Under the pieces are notes generated by a model, which saw only the letters and a list, made by a program, of their open reading frames with translations, did no database searches and had not been told where the DNA came from. Below, piece after piece: positions 1-6,504 of a DNA stretch of 10,007 nucleotides (position 1 is the first letter of the stretch; the number at the start of each line of letters is the position of its first letter). The translations under genes and the position numbers were made by a program. The stretch is from Candidatus Firestoneibacteriota bacterium (GTDB lineage Bacteria; Oederibacteriota; JAAXVQ01): assembly GCA_013335425.1 (NCBI GenBank), contig JAAXVQ010000048.1:1-10007 (forward strand), given 5' to 3'.

Positions 1-179
1 GCGGAAACTCGCCGCCTGCGCTAGACTGACACGGTTTGCTCTGTGTTCGGCCGCAAATCGCCAGGAAAGGTTCCGGGTTTGTTCGAGCGTCAGCGAGCCT
101 CCCACGCCGCCAAGGCCGGTTTCCCCCGCCTTTTTAAAAAACGCCTTAACTTTCTGATCTAACCCCTCTCGCTTTGCCC
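1..179. other. Upstream region without a convincing gene; possible edge of a dispersed repeat
   Basis: No gene can be supported here. A minus-strand frame is open from about 198 to the left edge and a plus-strand frame is open from 2 to the TGA at 155-157, but neither has a recognisable motif, a placed start or a ribosome site. Two overlapping open frames on opposite strands are easily produced by GC-rich non-coding DNA. The stretch 118-150 (a GTTT, C-run, T-run, A-run, TTAAC order) resembles the inverted-repeat arm at 6736-6769, and GCAAATCG occurs upstream of it in both places (53-60 and 6691-6698). AAGGC (112-116) can pair with GCCTT (128-132) ahead of a short T run, so a weak plus-strand terminator is another reading. 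A divergent minus-strand gene starting at GTG 105 cannot be excluded. Confidence 0.3.
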
Positions 180-208
180 TTGACTTTACCCCGCCCCTCA
201 AGTACCAT
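180..208 (+). promoter_or_regulatory. Sigma70-type promoter of the transketolase pair
   Basis: The -35 box TTGACT (180-185) is five of six to consensus. A 17-base spacer separates it from the -10 box TACCAT (203-208, four of six). The predicted start near 214-216 leaves a leader of about 20 bases that holds the ribosome site GGAGG at 222-226. The arrangement closely resembles the promoter at 6786-6814. Confidence 0.7.
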
Positions 209-233
209 TTCCTCTCTTTTTGGAGGTTTTTCC

Positions 234-1067
234 ATGGCATATCCTTTGAACCGCGATTTGGCTTTTTTAGCCGATCAAGCCCTGACCATTCGCCGTGATA
301 TCGTCTCCATGCTCGGGGCCGCGGGCTCCGGACATACGGGCGGCTCCTTGTCGGTGACCGATCTGCTGACGGTTTTGTATTTCGCCGAATTAAAACATGA
401 CCCGGCCCAACCGGCTTGGGAAGACCGTGACCGTTTTGTGCTTTCCAAGGGGCATGCGGCTCCGGCCCTCTATGCCGTGCTGGCGCGGTCCGGTTATTTC
501 CCGCCCGCCGAACTGGCCACGTTGCGCAAATTCGGTTCCCGCCTGCAAGGGCACCCGGACATGCACAAAACCCCCGGGGTCAACATGTCCACGGGCTCGC
601 TCGGCCAGGGGCTCTCTATTGCCTGCGGCATGGCTGCGGCCGCCCGCCGGGAAAACGGCCGGACGGCTTACCGGGTGTACGCGGTCATGGGAGACGGTGA
701 GCAGGAGGAAGGCCAGATTTGGGAAGCGGCCATGAGCGCCGCACACTACGGCTTGGGCAACCTCTGCGCCCTCGTGGATGCCAACGGTTTGCAGATCGAC
801 GGCCCGGTTTCCCAAGTCATGAACATTGAACCGCTGGCCGCCAAGTGGGCGGCGTTCAACTGGCATGTCATCAATATTGACGGACACGACTATGCGCAGA
901 TTTTAGGCGCTTTGGACCAAGCCCGGGCCGAGACCTCCCGTCCCACGGTCATCCTCGCCAAAACCACCAAGGGCAAAGGCGTTTCTTTTGCAGAAGACCA
1001 GGTGTGTTGGCACGGGGTTGCACCCAACCAAGATCAGGTCTGCCTGGCATTGGATGAACTGAAATGA
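234..1067 (+). CDS. Transketolase, N-terminal subunit (split type)
   Basis: This is the thiamine-diphosphate-binding half of transketolase, which moves two-carbon ketol units between sugar phosphates in the cytosol (non-oxidative pentose phosphate or Calvin-type pathway). The start is ATG 234, because GGAGG at 222-226 lies 7 bases upstream; a longer frame from 174 would overlap the promoter. The 277-residue product matches stand-alone N-terminal subunits and is under half of a fused transketolase. Visible motifs are GHTGGSLS (33-40), RDRFVLSKGHAAPALY (65-80), the cofactor and metal motif GDGEQEEGQ (153-161) with its Asn partner in DANGLQIDG (182-190), and the conserved WHG near the C-terminus (259-261). 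The stop overlaps the next gene's ATG (ATGA), so the two subunits should be translated together and assemble. The assignment is firm; substrate range is inferred from the family. Confidence 0.95.
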   Translation: MAYPLNRDLAFLADQALTIRRDIVSMLGAAGSGHTGGSLSVTDLLTVLYFAELKHDPAQPAWEDRDRFVLSKGHAAPALYAVLARSGYFPPAELATLRKFGSRLQGHPDMHKTPGVNMSTGSLGQGLSIACGMAAAARRENGRTAYRVYAVMGDGEQEEGQIWEAAMSAAHYGLGNLCALVDANGLQIDGPVSQVMNIEPLAAKWAAFNWHVINIDGHDYAQILGALDQARAETSRPTVILAKTTKGKGVSFAEDQVCWHGVAPNQDQVCLALDELK

Positions 1068-2029
1068 GTGCCAAGGAGACTGCGGGTTCAATGGAAAACA
1101 TGGCAACGCGCGACGCCTACGGCCAGGCTCTGGCCGAATTGGGACAAGCCCATGCGGATGTGATGGTGTTGGACGCCGACCTTTCCGGCTCGACCAAGAC
1201 CAGCACCTTTGCAAAAAAATTTCCCAACCGTTTTTTCAACCTGGGCGTGGCGGAACAAAACATGATCGGCTGGGCCGCGGGCCTGGCCGCCACCGGCAAA
1301 GTGCCCTTCGCTTCCACCTTCGCGGTTTTTGCCACCGGACGCGCCTTCGATCAATTGCGCAACTCCGTGGCCTACCCGGCTTTAAATGTGAAAATTGCCG
1401 CCACGCACGCCGGACTCTCGGTCGGGCCCGACGGTGGTTCCCATCAAGCCATCGAAGACATTGCCCTGGCCCGGATTCTCCCCAACTTTACGGTCGTGGT
1501 CCCGGCCGACGGCCCGCAGGCGGCTGAAGCCACCCGCGCCGCCTATGCCCAGAGAGGCCCGGTCTATCTCCGTTTGGGACGCCCCAAAGTGCAAACCGTC
1601 ACGCAGGGGCACCCCTTTGTTTTGGGAAAAGCCCAAATGCTGCGCACGGGTAGCGACGCGACGATCATCGCCTGCGGCACCTTGGTGCAGGAAGCGCTGT
1701 CGGCGGCTGACAGTTTGGCTAAGGAAAACATTTCCCTGCGCGTGCTCAACGTGCATACCATCAAGCCCCTGGACGAAAACGCTATTTTGGCCGCGGCCCG
1801 GGAAACCGGGGCCGTGCTCTCGGCCGAGGAACATACCATCTTGGGCGGCTTGGGCTCGGCCGTGGCCGAGCTGTTTGCCGAAGCCGGCCTGGGCGTGCCC
1901 TTCAAACGCCTGGGGGTCCGGGATCAGTTCGGCGAATCCGGCGAACCCGGTGAACTTTTCAAAAAACACGGCTTGGATGCCGCGTCCTTGGCCGCAGCCG
2001 TACGCGAACTTCTTAAAAAGAAAAAATAA
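1064..2029 (+). CDS. Transketolase, C-terminal subunit (split type)
   Basis: This is the partner of the preceding gene and supplies the pyrimidine-binding and C-terminal domains that complete the active site. With the start at ATG 1064 it has 321 residues. GVAEQNM (61-67) carries the Glu (E64) expected to activate the cofactor. Residues 83-130 hold the substrate-side segment with THAGLSVGPDGGSHQA (114-129). A C-terminal transketolase domain runs from about 190 and includes the conserved SAEEHTILGGLGSAVAE (253-269). Start choice: ATG 1064 overlaps the upstream stop and would be translationally coupled, but AAGGAG at 1073-1078 lies 12 bases before ATG 1091, so a 312-residue form starting MENMATRDAYG is also plausible. 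The related pyruvate dehydrogenase beta and DXS C-terminal domains share the fold, but pairing with a transketolase N-terminal subunit settles the call. Confidence 0.95.
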   Translation: MSAKETAGSMENMATRDAYGQALAELGQAHADVMVLDADLSGSTKTSTFAKKFPNRFFNLGVAEQNMIGWAAGLAATGKVPFASTFAVFATGRAFDQLRNSVAYPALNVKIAATHAGLSVGPDGGSHQAIEDIALARILPNFTVVVPADGPQAAEATRAAYAQRGPVYLRLGRPKVQTVTQGHPFVLGKAQMLRTGSDATIIACGTLVQEALSAADSLAKENISLRVLNVHTIKPLDENAILAAARETGAVLSAEEHTILGGLGSAVAELFAEAGLGVPFKRLGVRDQFGESGEPGELFKKHGLDAASLAAAVRELLKKKK

Positions 2030-2035
2030 CTTCCG

Positions 2036-2092
2036 TCCCGCCATAAAATTTATGGAGGGGAAACCACCTCTGGTACCCCGTAATCAATTACG
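2036..2092. repeat. Cluster of three adjacent palindromes after the transketolase genes
   Basis: CCATAAA (2041-2047) and TTTATGG (2049-2055) form a perfect 7-bp inverted repeat around one base; CCC (2037-2039) and GGG (2057-2059) extend it past one mismatch. GGGG (2057-2060) can instead pair with CCCC (2076-2079), helped by ACC (2063-2065) with GGT (2072-2074), so the two hairpins are mutually exclusive. CGTAAT (2079-2084) and ATTACG (2087-2092) then form a third palindrome with a 2-base centre. No T run follows the first two hairpins, so this is not a standard intrinsic terminator. It could mark the 3' end of the transketolase mRNA or hold operators for the downstream gene. Confidence 0.45.
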
Positions 2093-2165
2093 AAGAAATC
2101 TCCCCATTATTGAATAAACGGCGTGAAATTTAAAAATCCTTTAATCAATGACGGCGATTTAGGCA

Positions 2166-2171
2166 TATAAT
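2166..2171 (+). promoter_or_regulatory. -10 box of a promoter for the DUF2378-like gene
   Basis: TATAAT matches the sigma70 consensus exactly. The -35 region is poor: the best candidates are TTAATC (2141-2146, 19-base spacer) and TAATCA (2142-2147, 18-base spacer), each about three of six. Transcription would start near 2178, giving a leader of about 95 bases. The weak -35 suggests an activator or a host-specific variant. Confidence 0.45.
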
Positions 2172-2180
2172 GGCATCGTA

Positions 2181-2218
2181 CTCGGAAACCGCCTGTTTTT
2201 CAACAGCTGCCGACCGAG
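2181..2218 (+). promoter_or_regulatory. Hairpin in the leader of the DUF2378-like gene
   Basis: CTCGG (2181-2185) pairs with CCGAG (2214-2218), and inside it CTGTT (2193-2197) pairs with AACAG (2202-2206) around a TTTC loop, with a 7-by-7 internal loop between the stems. A T-rich stretch (GTTTTAATTTTC) follows at 2219-2230, as in an attenuator, but the stem is interrupted. The structure starts only a few bases after the predicted transcription start. I do not recognise a known riboswitch class. Confidence 0.35.
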
Positions 2219-2272
2219 GTTTTAATTTTCCGGGACGCTGTTCACTCTAATTTTATTGATGACGGAGTGCCG

Positions 2273-2815
2273 ATGATTAAAACTAAAGGGATTTTCTGGC
2301 TGAATGTTCAGGATGTGGTTAAAAAAGACCATGGAGAAGAACGCTTTGCAAAGATCTTAGCCGGCATGAGTCCGGAAGATCAGGCGATTTTTGCGAACCC
2401 CATTCTGCCCACCTCCTGGATTGATTACGGCGCAGTAATGCGTTTGGCCGTGAAATACGTGGGGGATTTGGAGAAGTTTCGTCAGTTAAGCGAAATCTCC
2501 GCGCGTAATAATTTCACGGGTATTTATAAACTCTTTTTTTCTCTTACCACGCCTGAATTTTTCATTAAACAAGTTCCTTTAATTTGGAGCCGCTATTTTG
2601 ACAGTGGCAGCATTAAAACCGAGTGGCTTAGTCCCAAACATGCTTACTTGATTTTAACCAAGGTCGAGGGTATGCCGCCATATCACGAACTTAACATCAC
2701 ACCTTTTCTGGAAGCCGGTTTGAAGCTCTGCGGTGCTAAAAACGTAATCACCAAACATCCCAAATGTTTGGGACGGGCTGATGATTGTTGCATCTTTGAA
2801 TTTTGTTATGAATAA
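2273..2815 (+). CDS. DUF2378/TIGR02265-like protein (function unknown)
   Basis: This is a 180-residue soluble protein with no signal peptide or membrane segment. Its pattern resembles the roughly 180-residue DUF2378/TIGR02265 proteins common in myxobacteria: KTKGIFWL near the start (3-10), GMSPEDQAIF (31-40), FTGIYKLFF (81-89), IWSRYFDSGSI (104-114) and a C-terminal Cys-rich HPKCLGRADDCCIFEF (162-177). That ending also recalls the C..G..C.F terminus of the V4R/heme-NO-binding superfamily, so a small-ligand sensor is possible but unproven. The start is ATG 2273 with GGAG at 2264-2267; GTG 2267 overlaps that site and is less likely. The gene stands alone behind its own TATAAT box. At about 44% G+C (211 of 480 over 2281-2760) it is far AT-richer than its neighbours, which suggests transfer or a distinct history. 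Confidence 0.6.
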   Translation: MIKTKGIFWLNVQDVVKKDHGEERFAKILAGMSPEDQAIFANPILPTSWIDYGAVMRLAVKYVGDLEKFRQLSEISARNNFTGIYKLFFSLTTPEFFIKQVPLIWSRYFDSGSIKTEWLSPKHAYLILTKVEGMPPYHELNITPFLEAGLKLCGAKNVITKHPKCLGRADDCCIFEFCYE

Positions 2816-2969
2816 CCCACCTCCCTGCGCTTCTGAACTATTAACAGAACCGGACTTTGGTAAATCCCGCTTTTAACTTCCCCTTTTATTAGCGTTGTGA
2901 CTCAGTCTCCAAAGATGCAACTTAAAATTTACAGAGGAATCAATCGGATTTTGTAGGAAACGGTTTATA

Positions 2970-2989
2970 GCCGGCTCTGCTCAACCGGC
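2970..2989 (-). terminator. Weak hairpin after the HD-GYP gene
   Basis: GCCGG (2970-2974) and CCGGC (2985-2989) form a 5-bp GC stem with a 10-base loop, 6 bases beyond the HD-GYP stop on the minus strand. No T run follows in that direction, so termination is only possible. The remaining part of the convergent gap 2816-2995 shows no gene or clear plus-strand terminator. Confidence 0.25.
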
Positions 2990-2995
2990 GTTGGG

Positions 2996-5203
2996 TCAGC
3001 TTTTATCTGAAAAAGGAAAACCCGTGTTCTGTACACCGGTGACCGCTTCCGGTTGGGAACCGGAGGCCTGCCAAGCTTCCTCAAACGCCTTGATCACCAC
3101 CGGATCGAACTGCCGGCCGGCGCCGCGTTTGAGTTCTTCCCAGGCCGCCTGCGGCGTCCGGGCCTTCTGATAAACCCGCTCATTGACCATGACGTCAAAA
3201 GCATCGGCCGCCGCCAAGATGCGCGCCCCCAACGGAATGGCCTCGCCGGCCAACGCATCCGGATACCCCTGCCCATTGAACCACTCATGGTGATGCCGGA
3301 TCAAACCCAGGATGTCCCAGGGAATTTCCGCGTTCTCGAGAATGTCTTCGCCCAAGGCCGCATGTTCCTGCATCTTGCGGTATTCATCGTTGTCGAGTTT
3401 TCCGGGCTTGGCGAGCAGGCTCTGCGAAATGCCGACTTTTCCCAGGTCATGCAGCAATCCCGCAATGGTGACCGCTTCCACCATGTCCTCGGGCTGCCCC
3501 ATCTGTTTGGCCGTAAGGGCGGCATAGCGAGAAACGCGTTCCGAGTGCCCTTGGGTGAAATGCTCGCGCGCATCCACCATTTCGGAAATGACCTTTACCA
3601 GCGAGCGGTAGCTGCGCCGCAATTTGTCGTACAAATTGGCATTTTGAATCACCACGGTGGCTTCCGAGGCCAGGGTGCGGAAGAGCCGCACGTCGGCGCC
3701 GGTGAACAAATCGCTCTGCTGTTTGTTGGCGGCCAGAAACACACCCAGGGTCTGTTCCCGGCTGCGCAGGGGCACGGCCATGAGGTTGCGCAGGATAAAG
3801 ACGTTTTGAAACTCGGCCTGCACCGGGGCTTCGCGCTGGGCTTCGTTGGAATAAAACGGGCGCGAGGTTTTAAAAACCGCCGTGGAAACGCCCGGTTTGT
3901 CCAAGGTAAAGCGCAACGCCTCCAACTGCTCTTCCACGGCTCCCACGGCCTGGGGATGAGCGCGCAATTCACCCGAACGTTCGTCGTAGAACATGAACCA
4001 GCATTTCTCCACTTCCAAAATCCCGGCCACGCGTTCCACGATCTGCCCCAGGGCGGCGGAGACATTGGAAATTTCACTGATGACCTGCGCCACTTCGTAA
4101 AGCCCCAACAGTTCCTGCGCCTTGCGCTTGGTTTCCTTAAAAAGCCGGGCATTGTCCAAAGCCATCGCCGCTTGGCTGGTCAAGGTACGCAGCAGCACCC
4201 ATTCGTTCCGCGAAAAAACGGGCTTCTTCCGGGCCAGCAGGTGCATGACGCCGATAACTTTGCTTTTCGCCCGCAGGGGAACAATCACCGCGGAGACAAA
4301 ACCCGCGCGGATCAACGCTTGGGCGGCAAGTTCGGGCGCGGCCAAATTTGTCAGCAGCGGTTCCCCGGTTTCCATGGCCTGCTCGGTGAGCGCACCGCCC
4401 AGGGGTTTTTCCTGCCCCAAAGCGCCCATCCCCACTTGGCTCTGAAACACCACGGGCAGACGTTTGTCGTCTTTCAGCCACAAATCACCGGCCTGGCAGT
4501 TCATGGCTTTGGTCATTTCCAGCAGGATCAGACGCATCAGCACGTCCAGATCCAAGGTCGTGTTGACGTTTTGGGCGATCTCCGAGACCGCCGAAGACTG
4601 CCGGATCCGCTCTTCCAGGTTGAATCGCTGATCCAACGCCTCCAACGCCATGCCCGCCACCCGGGCAAAGGTGCTCAACTGGGTCAAAACTTGCGGGCTC
4701 CAACGCGCATTTTTTTTGGGGGGAAACAGCACCAGCACGCCCACGGCCGGCGTGCGCGTGAACAGCGGCAAAACCATGACTTCGCCGCAGGCCTCGGGCA
4801 ATCCCAACCAACGGGCTTCCCGCGGCCAGATGTTTTTCAATTGTGCCGAGGCACGGACGGCTTTGGCCTTCACTTCCGGAGCCGTAGACTCCCAGACCCG
4901 CACGCGCGTGCCCCGGAGCGACCAAATGGTCGCGCGCCCGGACTCGCAAGCGCTGCGGATAAGCCCCTTGGGGAACCCCGCCAAGGAACTCCAGTCCGCC
5001 TCCGGGTCGGAGACCACCTTGGGGGCCAAGCCCGGATCCCGCGACGGCAGAACCACCAACACCTGGCCGGCATGCGCCAAGGCGCGGGCGTTTTTAGCCA
5101 AGGCTTGCCCCAACGCCGGCAATGTGCGGCAGGCCATGAGATCGACAATAAAGTGACACGGCGCCGTGAAATTTTTGCTGGTCAGCAACTTGATTTTGGG
5201 CAC
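2996..5203 (-). CDS. Three-GAF HD-GYP domain phosphodiesterase-type regulator
   Basis: This is a 735-residue cytosolic sensor-effector without membrane segments. Three GAF-type regions lie at about 20-190, 200-355 and 362-525, separated by helical linkers; an HD-GYP domain fills about 535-715. HD-GYP proteins usually hydrolyse cyclic di-GMP at a two- or three-iron centre. The expected ligands are present: GHSER (H553), HDLGK (H585, D586), QEH (H614), HHE (638-640), the signature GQGYP (644-648) and AAAD (D667), with KPGKLDNDEY (599-608) between. The site therefore looks catalytic. The start chosen is GTG 5203, because AGGAG (5215-5211) lies 7 bases upstream. ATG 5227, overlapping the cutA stop as ATGA, is the alternative and adds 8 residues. 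It is the last gene of the amrB-cutA operon. GAF ligands cannot be read from the sequence. Confidence 0.9.
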   Translation of the reverse strand: MPKIKLLTSKNFTAPCHFIVDLMACRTLPALGQALAKNARALAHAGQVLVVLPSRDPGLAPKVVSDPEADWSSLAGFPKGLIRSACESGRATIWSLRGTRVRVWESTAPEVKAKAVRASAQLKNIWPREARWLGLPEACGEVMVLPLFTRTPAVGVLVLFPPKKNARWSPQVLTQLSTFARVAGMALEALDQRFNLEERIRQSSAVSEIAQNVNTTLDLDVLMRLILLEMTKAMNCQAGDLWLKDDKRLPVVFQSQVGMGALGQEKPLGGALTEQAMETGEPLLTNLAAPELAAQALIRAGFVSAVIVPLRAKSKVIGVMHLLARKKPVFSRNEWVLLRTLTSQAAMALDNARLFKETKRKAQELLGLYEVAQVISEISNVSAALGQIVERVAGILEVEKCWFMFYDERSGELRAHPQAVGAVEEQLEALRFTLDKPGVSTAVFKTSRPFYSNEAQREAPVQAEFQNVFILRNLMAVPLRSREQTLGVFLAANKQQSDLFTGADVRLFRTLASEATVVIQNANLYDKLRRSYRSLVKVISEMVDAREHFTQGHSERVSRYAALTAKQMGQPEDMVEAVTIAGLLHDLGKVGISQSLLAKPGKLDNDEYRKMQEHAALGEDILENAEIPWDILGLIRHHHEWFNGQGYPDALAGEAIPLGARILAAADAFDVMVNERVYQKARTPQAAWEELKRGAGRQFDPVVIKAFEEAWQASGSQPEAVTGVQNTGFPFSDKS

Positions 5204-5223
5204 GTACTTTCTCCTGGCCGGAT

Positions 5224-5559
5224 TCATCCGCCGGCGGCCGGATCGTCCCGGGTTTCCGCCTGCAACCAATTTAAGTAAGCTTCCGATCCCGCGGCCACGG
5301 GCAAAGCCACCACTTCGGGCAGCGTGTACGGATGCAACGCCTGCACCCGCCGCGTCAACGCCTCCACCAGCGTACGTCGGGTTTTGATAATCAGCAGTTC
5401 TTCAGGTTCACGCACGACCTTGCCTTCCCAACGGTAGACGGAAAACAATCCGGGAACCAAGTTGACACAAGCCGCCAACCGTTCGGCCACCAGCGCCTCG
5501 GCCAACTTCAGCCCGGTCTCGCGGTTGGGAACCGTAACCAACACCACTGAAAATTCCAA
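5224..5559 (-). CDS. cutA: CutA, divalent-cation tolerance protein
   Basis: This is a small trimeric ferredoxin-like-fold protein linked to copper and divalent-cation tolerance, although its biochemical role is disputed. The 111-residue form carries the family landmarks: VVLVTVPN (5-12), AERLAACVN (25-33), VPGLFSVYRWEGKV (35-48), EELLIIKT (53-60), LHPYTLPEVVALPV (75-88) and YLNWL (95-99). The start is placed at TTG 5559 because GGAGG (5569-5565) lies 5 bases upstream and the product then begins MEFSVVLVTV as CutA proteins normally do. TTG 5574 would add five residues and lacks a ribosome site. The gene begins 16 bases after the AmrB stop, and its TGA lies 20 bases before the HD-GYP GTG, so it sits inside an operon. 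Confidence 0.92.
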   Translation of the reverse strand: MEFSVVLVTVPNRETGLKLAEALVAERLAACVNLVPGLFSVYRWEGKVVREPEELLIIKTRRTLVEALTRRVQALHPYTLPEVVALPVAAGSEAYLNWLQAETRDDPAAGG

Positions 5560-5575
5560 GCCCGCCTCCGGCAAT

Positions 5576-6382
5576 TTAATCCACCATCACGCCCGCGTAA
5601 CCCACCACGCGCTGTGTATCGCCTGAAGCCTCGGCCGAGGTGGCATAAGCCACGCGCCGGCCATGCTTCGCACCCAAAGCCCGTGCCGCCACCAACATGG
5701 CCGCCACGGGCCCGGCGCCGCACATGCTGATGTCCTCGCGCTCGACCACCGCCATGAGCCCCTCGGGGTCGAGCGCTTCCACGCGCGCCAAGGCCAATTG
5801 GTCCAAGCGGCGGGTAGTTTCCAAATCCGCAAAATGGTTCATGTCCGAGGAAGCCAGCATCACCGCCTGTTCGGGGCCGGCTTGCATGACTTGTGCCAAG
5901 GCCGTGCCCACGCGGGCCAACACGTGCATGTCCCAGGTTCCCAGGGTGATGCAAAGCACGGAAAAATCCTGCCCGATTTTTTGTAAAAACGGCAATTGGA
6001 CTTCAAGCGCGTGTTCGTCCCGATGGGCCCGGTCGTCCCAGCCCGCGTCCGGGCAGCGGCTTAAAAACTCATGCGCCCACGCCCCGTTCACGCGCACTTG
6101 GCCCAGGGGCGTTTCCCAATGCCCTTCACCGGCTACGGCCACCGCGCCGCCCTTGCCCGTATGGTTTGGTCCCAGCAAAATGAACACTTTGGCCTGCGGC
6201 AGGCGCGCATAAACCTCAGCCGCTACTCGGCCGGAATAGATATATCCGGCATGCGGCACCAGGGCGCCCAAACAAGGCCTGACGGGCGGGGCCGGGTCGG
6301 GCCACAAACGCGCCAACTCCCGCCGCAGTTCTCGGGGGTCTTTTTCATAAAACGTCCCAGCCACGCGCGCTTTGCGGTCCAT
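5576..6382 (-). CDS. amrB: MEMO-family protein, AmmeMemoRadiSam system protein B
   Basis: This is a soluble protein of 268 residues, close to the family length. The fold is related to class III nonheme-iron extradiol dioxygenases, and human MEMO1 binds metal through two His and one Cys. Matching segments are present: PHAGYIYSG (43-51, H44), LGPNHTG (70-76, H74), EHALEVQLPF (123-132), SSDMNHF (178-184, D180 and H183), MCGAGP (220-225, C221), TSAEASGD (248-255) and VGYAG (260-264). The inferred metal set H44, H74 and C221 is complete. The start is ATG 6382, 8 bases after GGGAAGG; the upstream TTG 6388 is too close to that site. It is the first gene of an operon with cutA and the HD-GYP gene, behind the promoter at 6417-6445. 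The usual partners, AMMECR1 and a radical SAM enzyme, are not in the window. Its biochemical role is unknown. Confidence 0.92.
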   Translation of the reverse strand: MDRKARVAGTFYEKDPRELRRELARLWPDPAPPVRPCLGALVPHAGYIYSGRVAAEVYARLPQAKVFILLGPNHTGKGGAVAVAGEGHWETPLGQVRVNGAWAHEFLSRCPDAGWDDRAHRDEHALEVQLPFLQKIGQDFSVLCITLGTWDMHVLARVGTALAQVMQAGPEQAVMLASSDMNHFADLETTRRLDQLALARVEALDPEGLMAVVEREDISMCGAGPVAAMLVAARALGAKHGRRVAYATSAEASGDTQRVVGYAGVMVD

Positions 6383-6416
6383 GGTCAAAACCTTCCCTTT
6401 TTTCAGGCTTTATGCC

Positions 6417-6445
6417 ATTGTACCACGCTTTGTCCCCAGTGTCAT
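6417..6445 (-). promoter_or_regulatory. Sigma70-type promoter of the amrB-cutA-HD-GYP operon
   Basis: On the minus strand the -35 box is ATGACA (6445-6440, one mismatch), the spacer is 17 bases, and the -10 box is TACAAT (6422-6417, one mismatch). Transcription would start near 6410, about 28 bases before the amrB ATG. This is the strongest promoter match in the window apart from the missing first T of the -35 box. Confidence 0.7.
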
Positions 6446-6504
6446 TTACGGAACCGGGGAGCAAAAATTCAAGTGTGCGTGGCTGTTATTCATGAAAAAT
6501 CAAA

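Noticed and set aside
2..157. A plus-strand coding tail or a minus-strand divergent gene at the left edge
   Set aside because: Frames are open on both strands but show no motif, no ribosome site and no firm start. The similarity of 118-150 to the inverted-repeat arm makes a repeat more likely. It remains unresolved without sequence to the left.
1395..2117. A 240-codon plus-strand frame overlapping the transketolase C-terminal subunit
   Set aside because: It is a shifted frame of a firmly assigned gene, rich in Pro, Arg, Trp and Cys, typical of out-of-frame reading of GC-rich DNA.
2166..2272. The leader as a known riboswitch such as a cyclic di-GMP or ykkC type
   Set aside because: The hairpin layout and loop sequences do not fit the conserved cores of those classes as far as I can read them; only a simple interrupted hairpin is seen.
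3053..5278. A 741-codon open frame on the plus strand opposite the HD-GYP gene
   Set aside because: It is exactly antisense to a gene with clear GAF and HD-GYP motifs; the translation is rich in His, Gln, Arg and Gly without domains. High third-position G+C removes stops from this frame.
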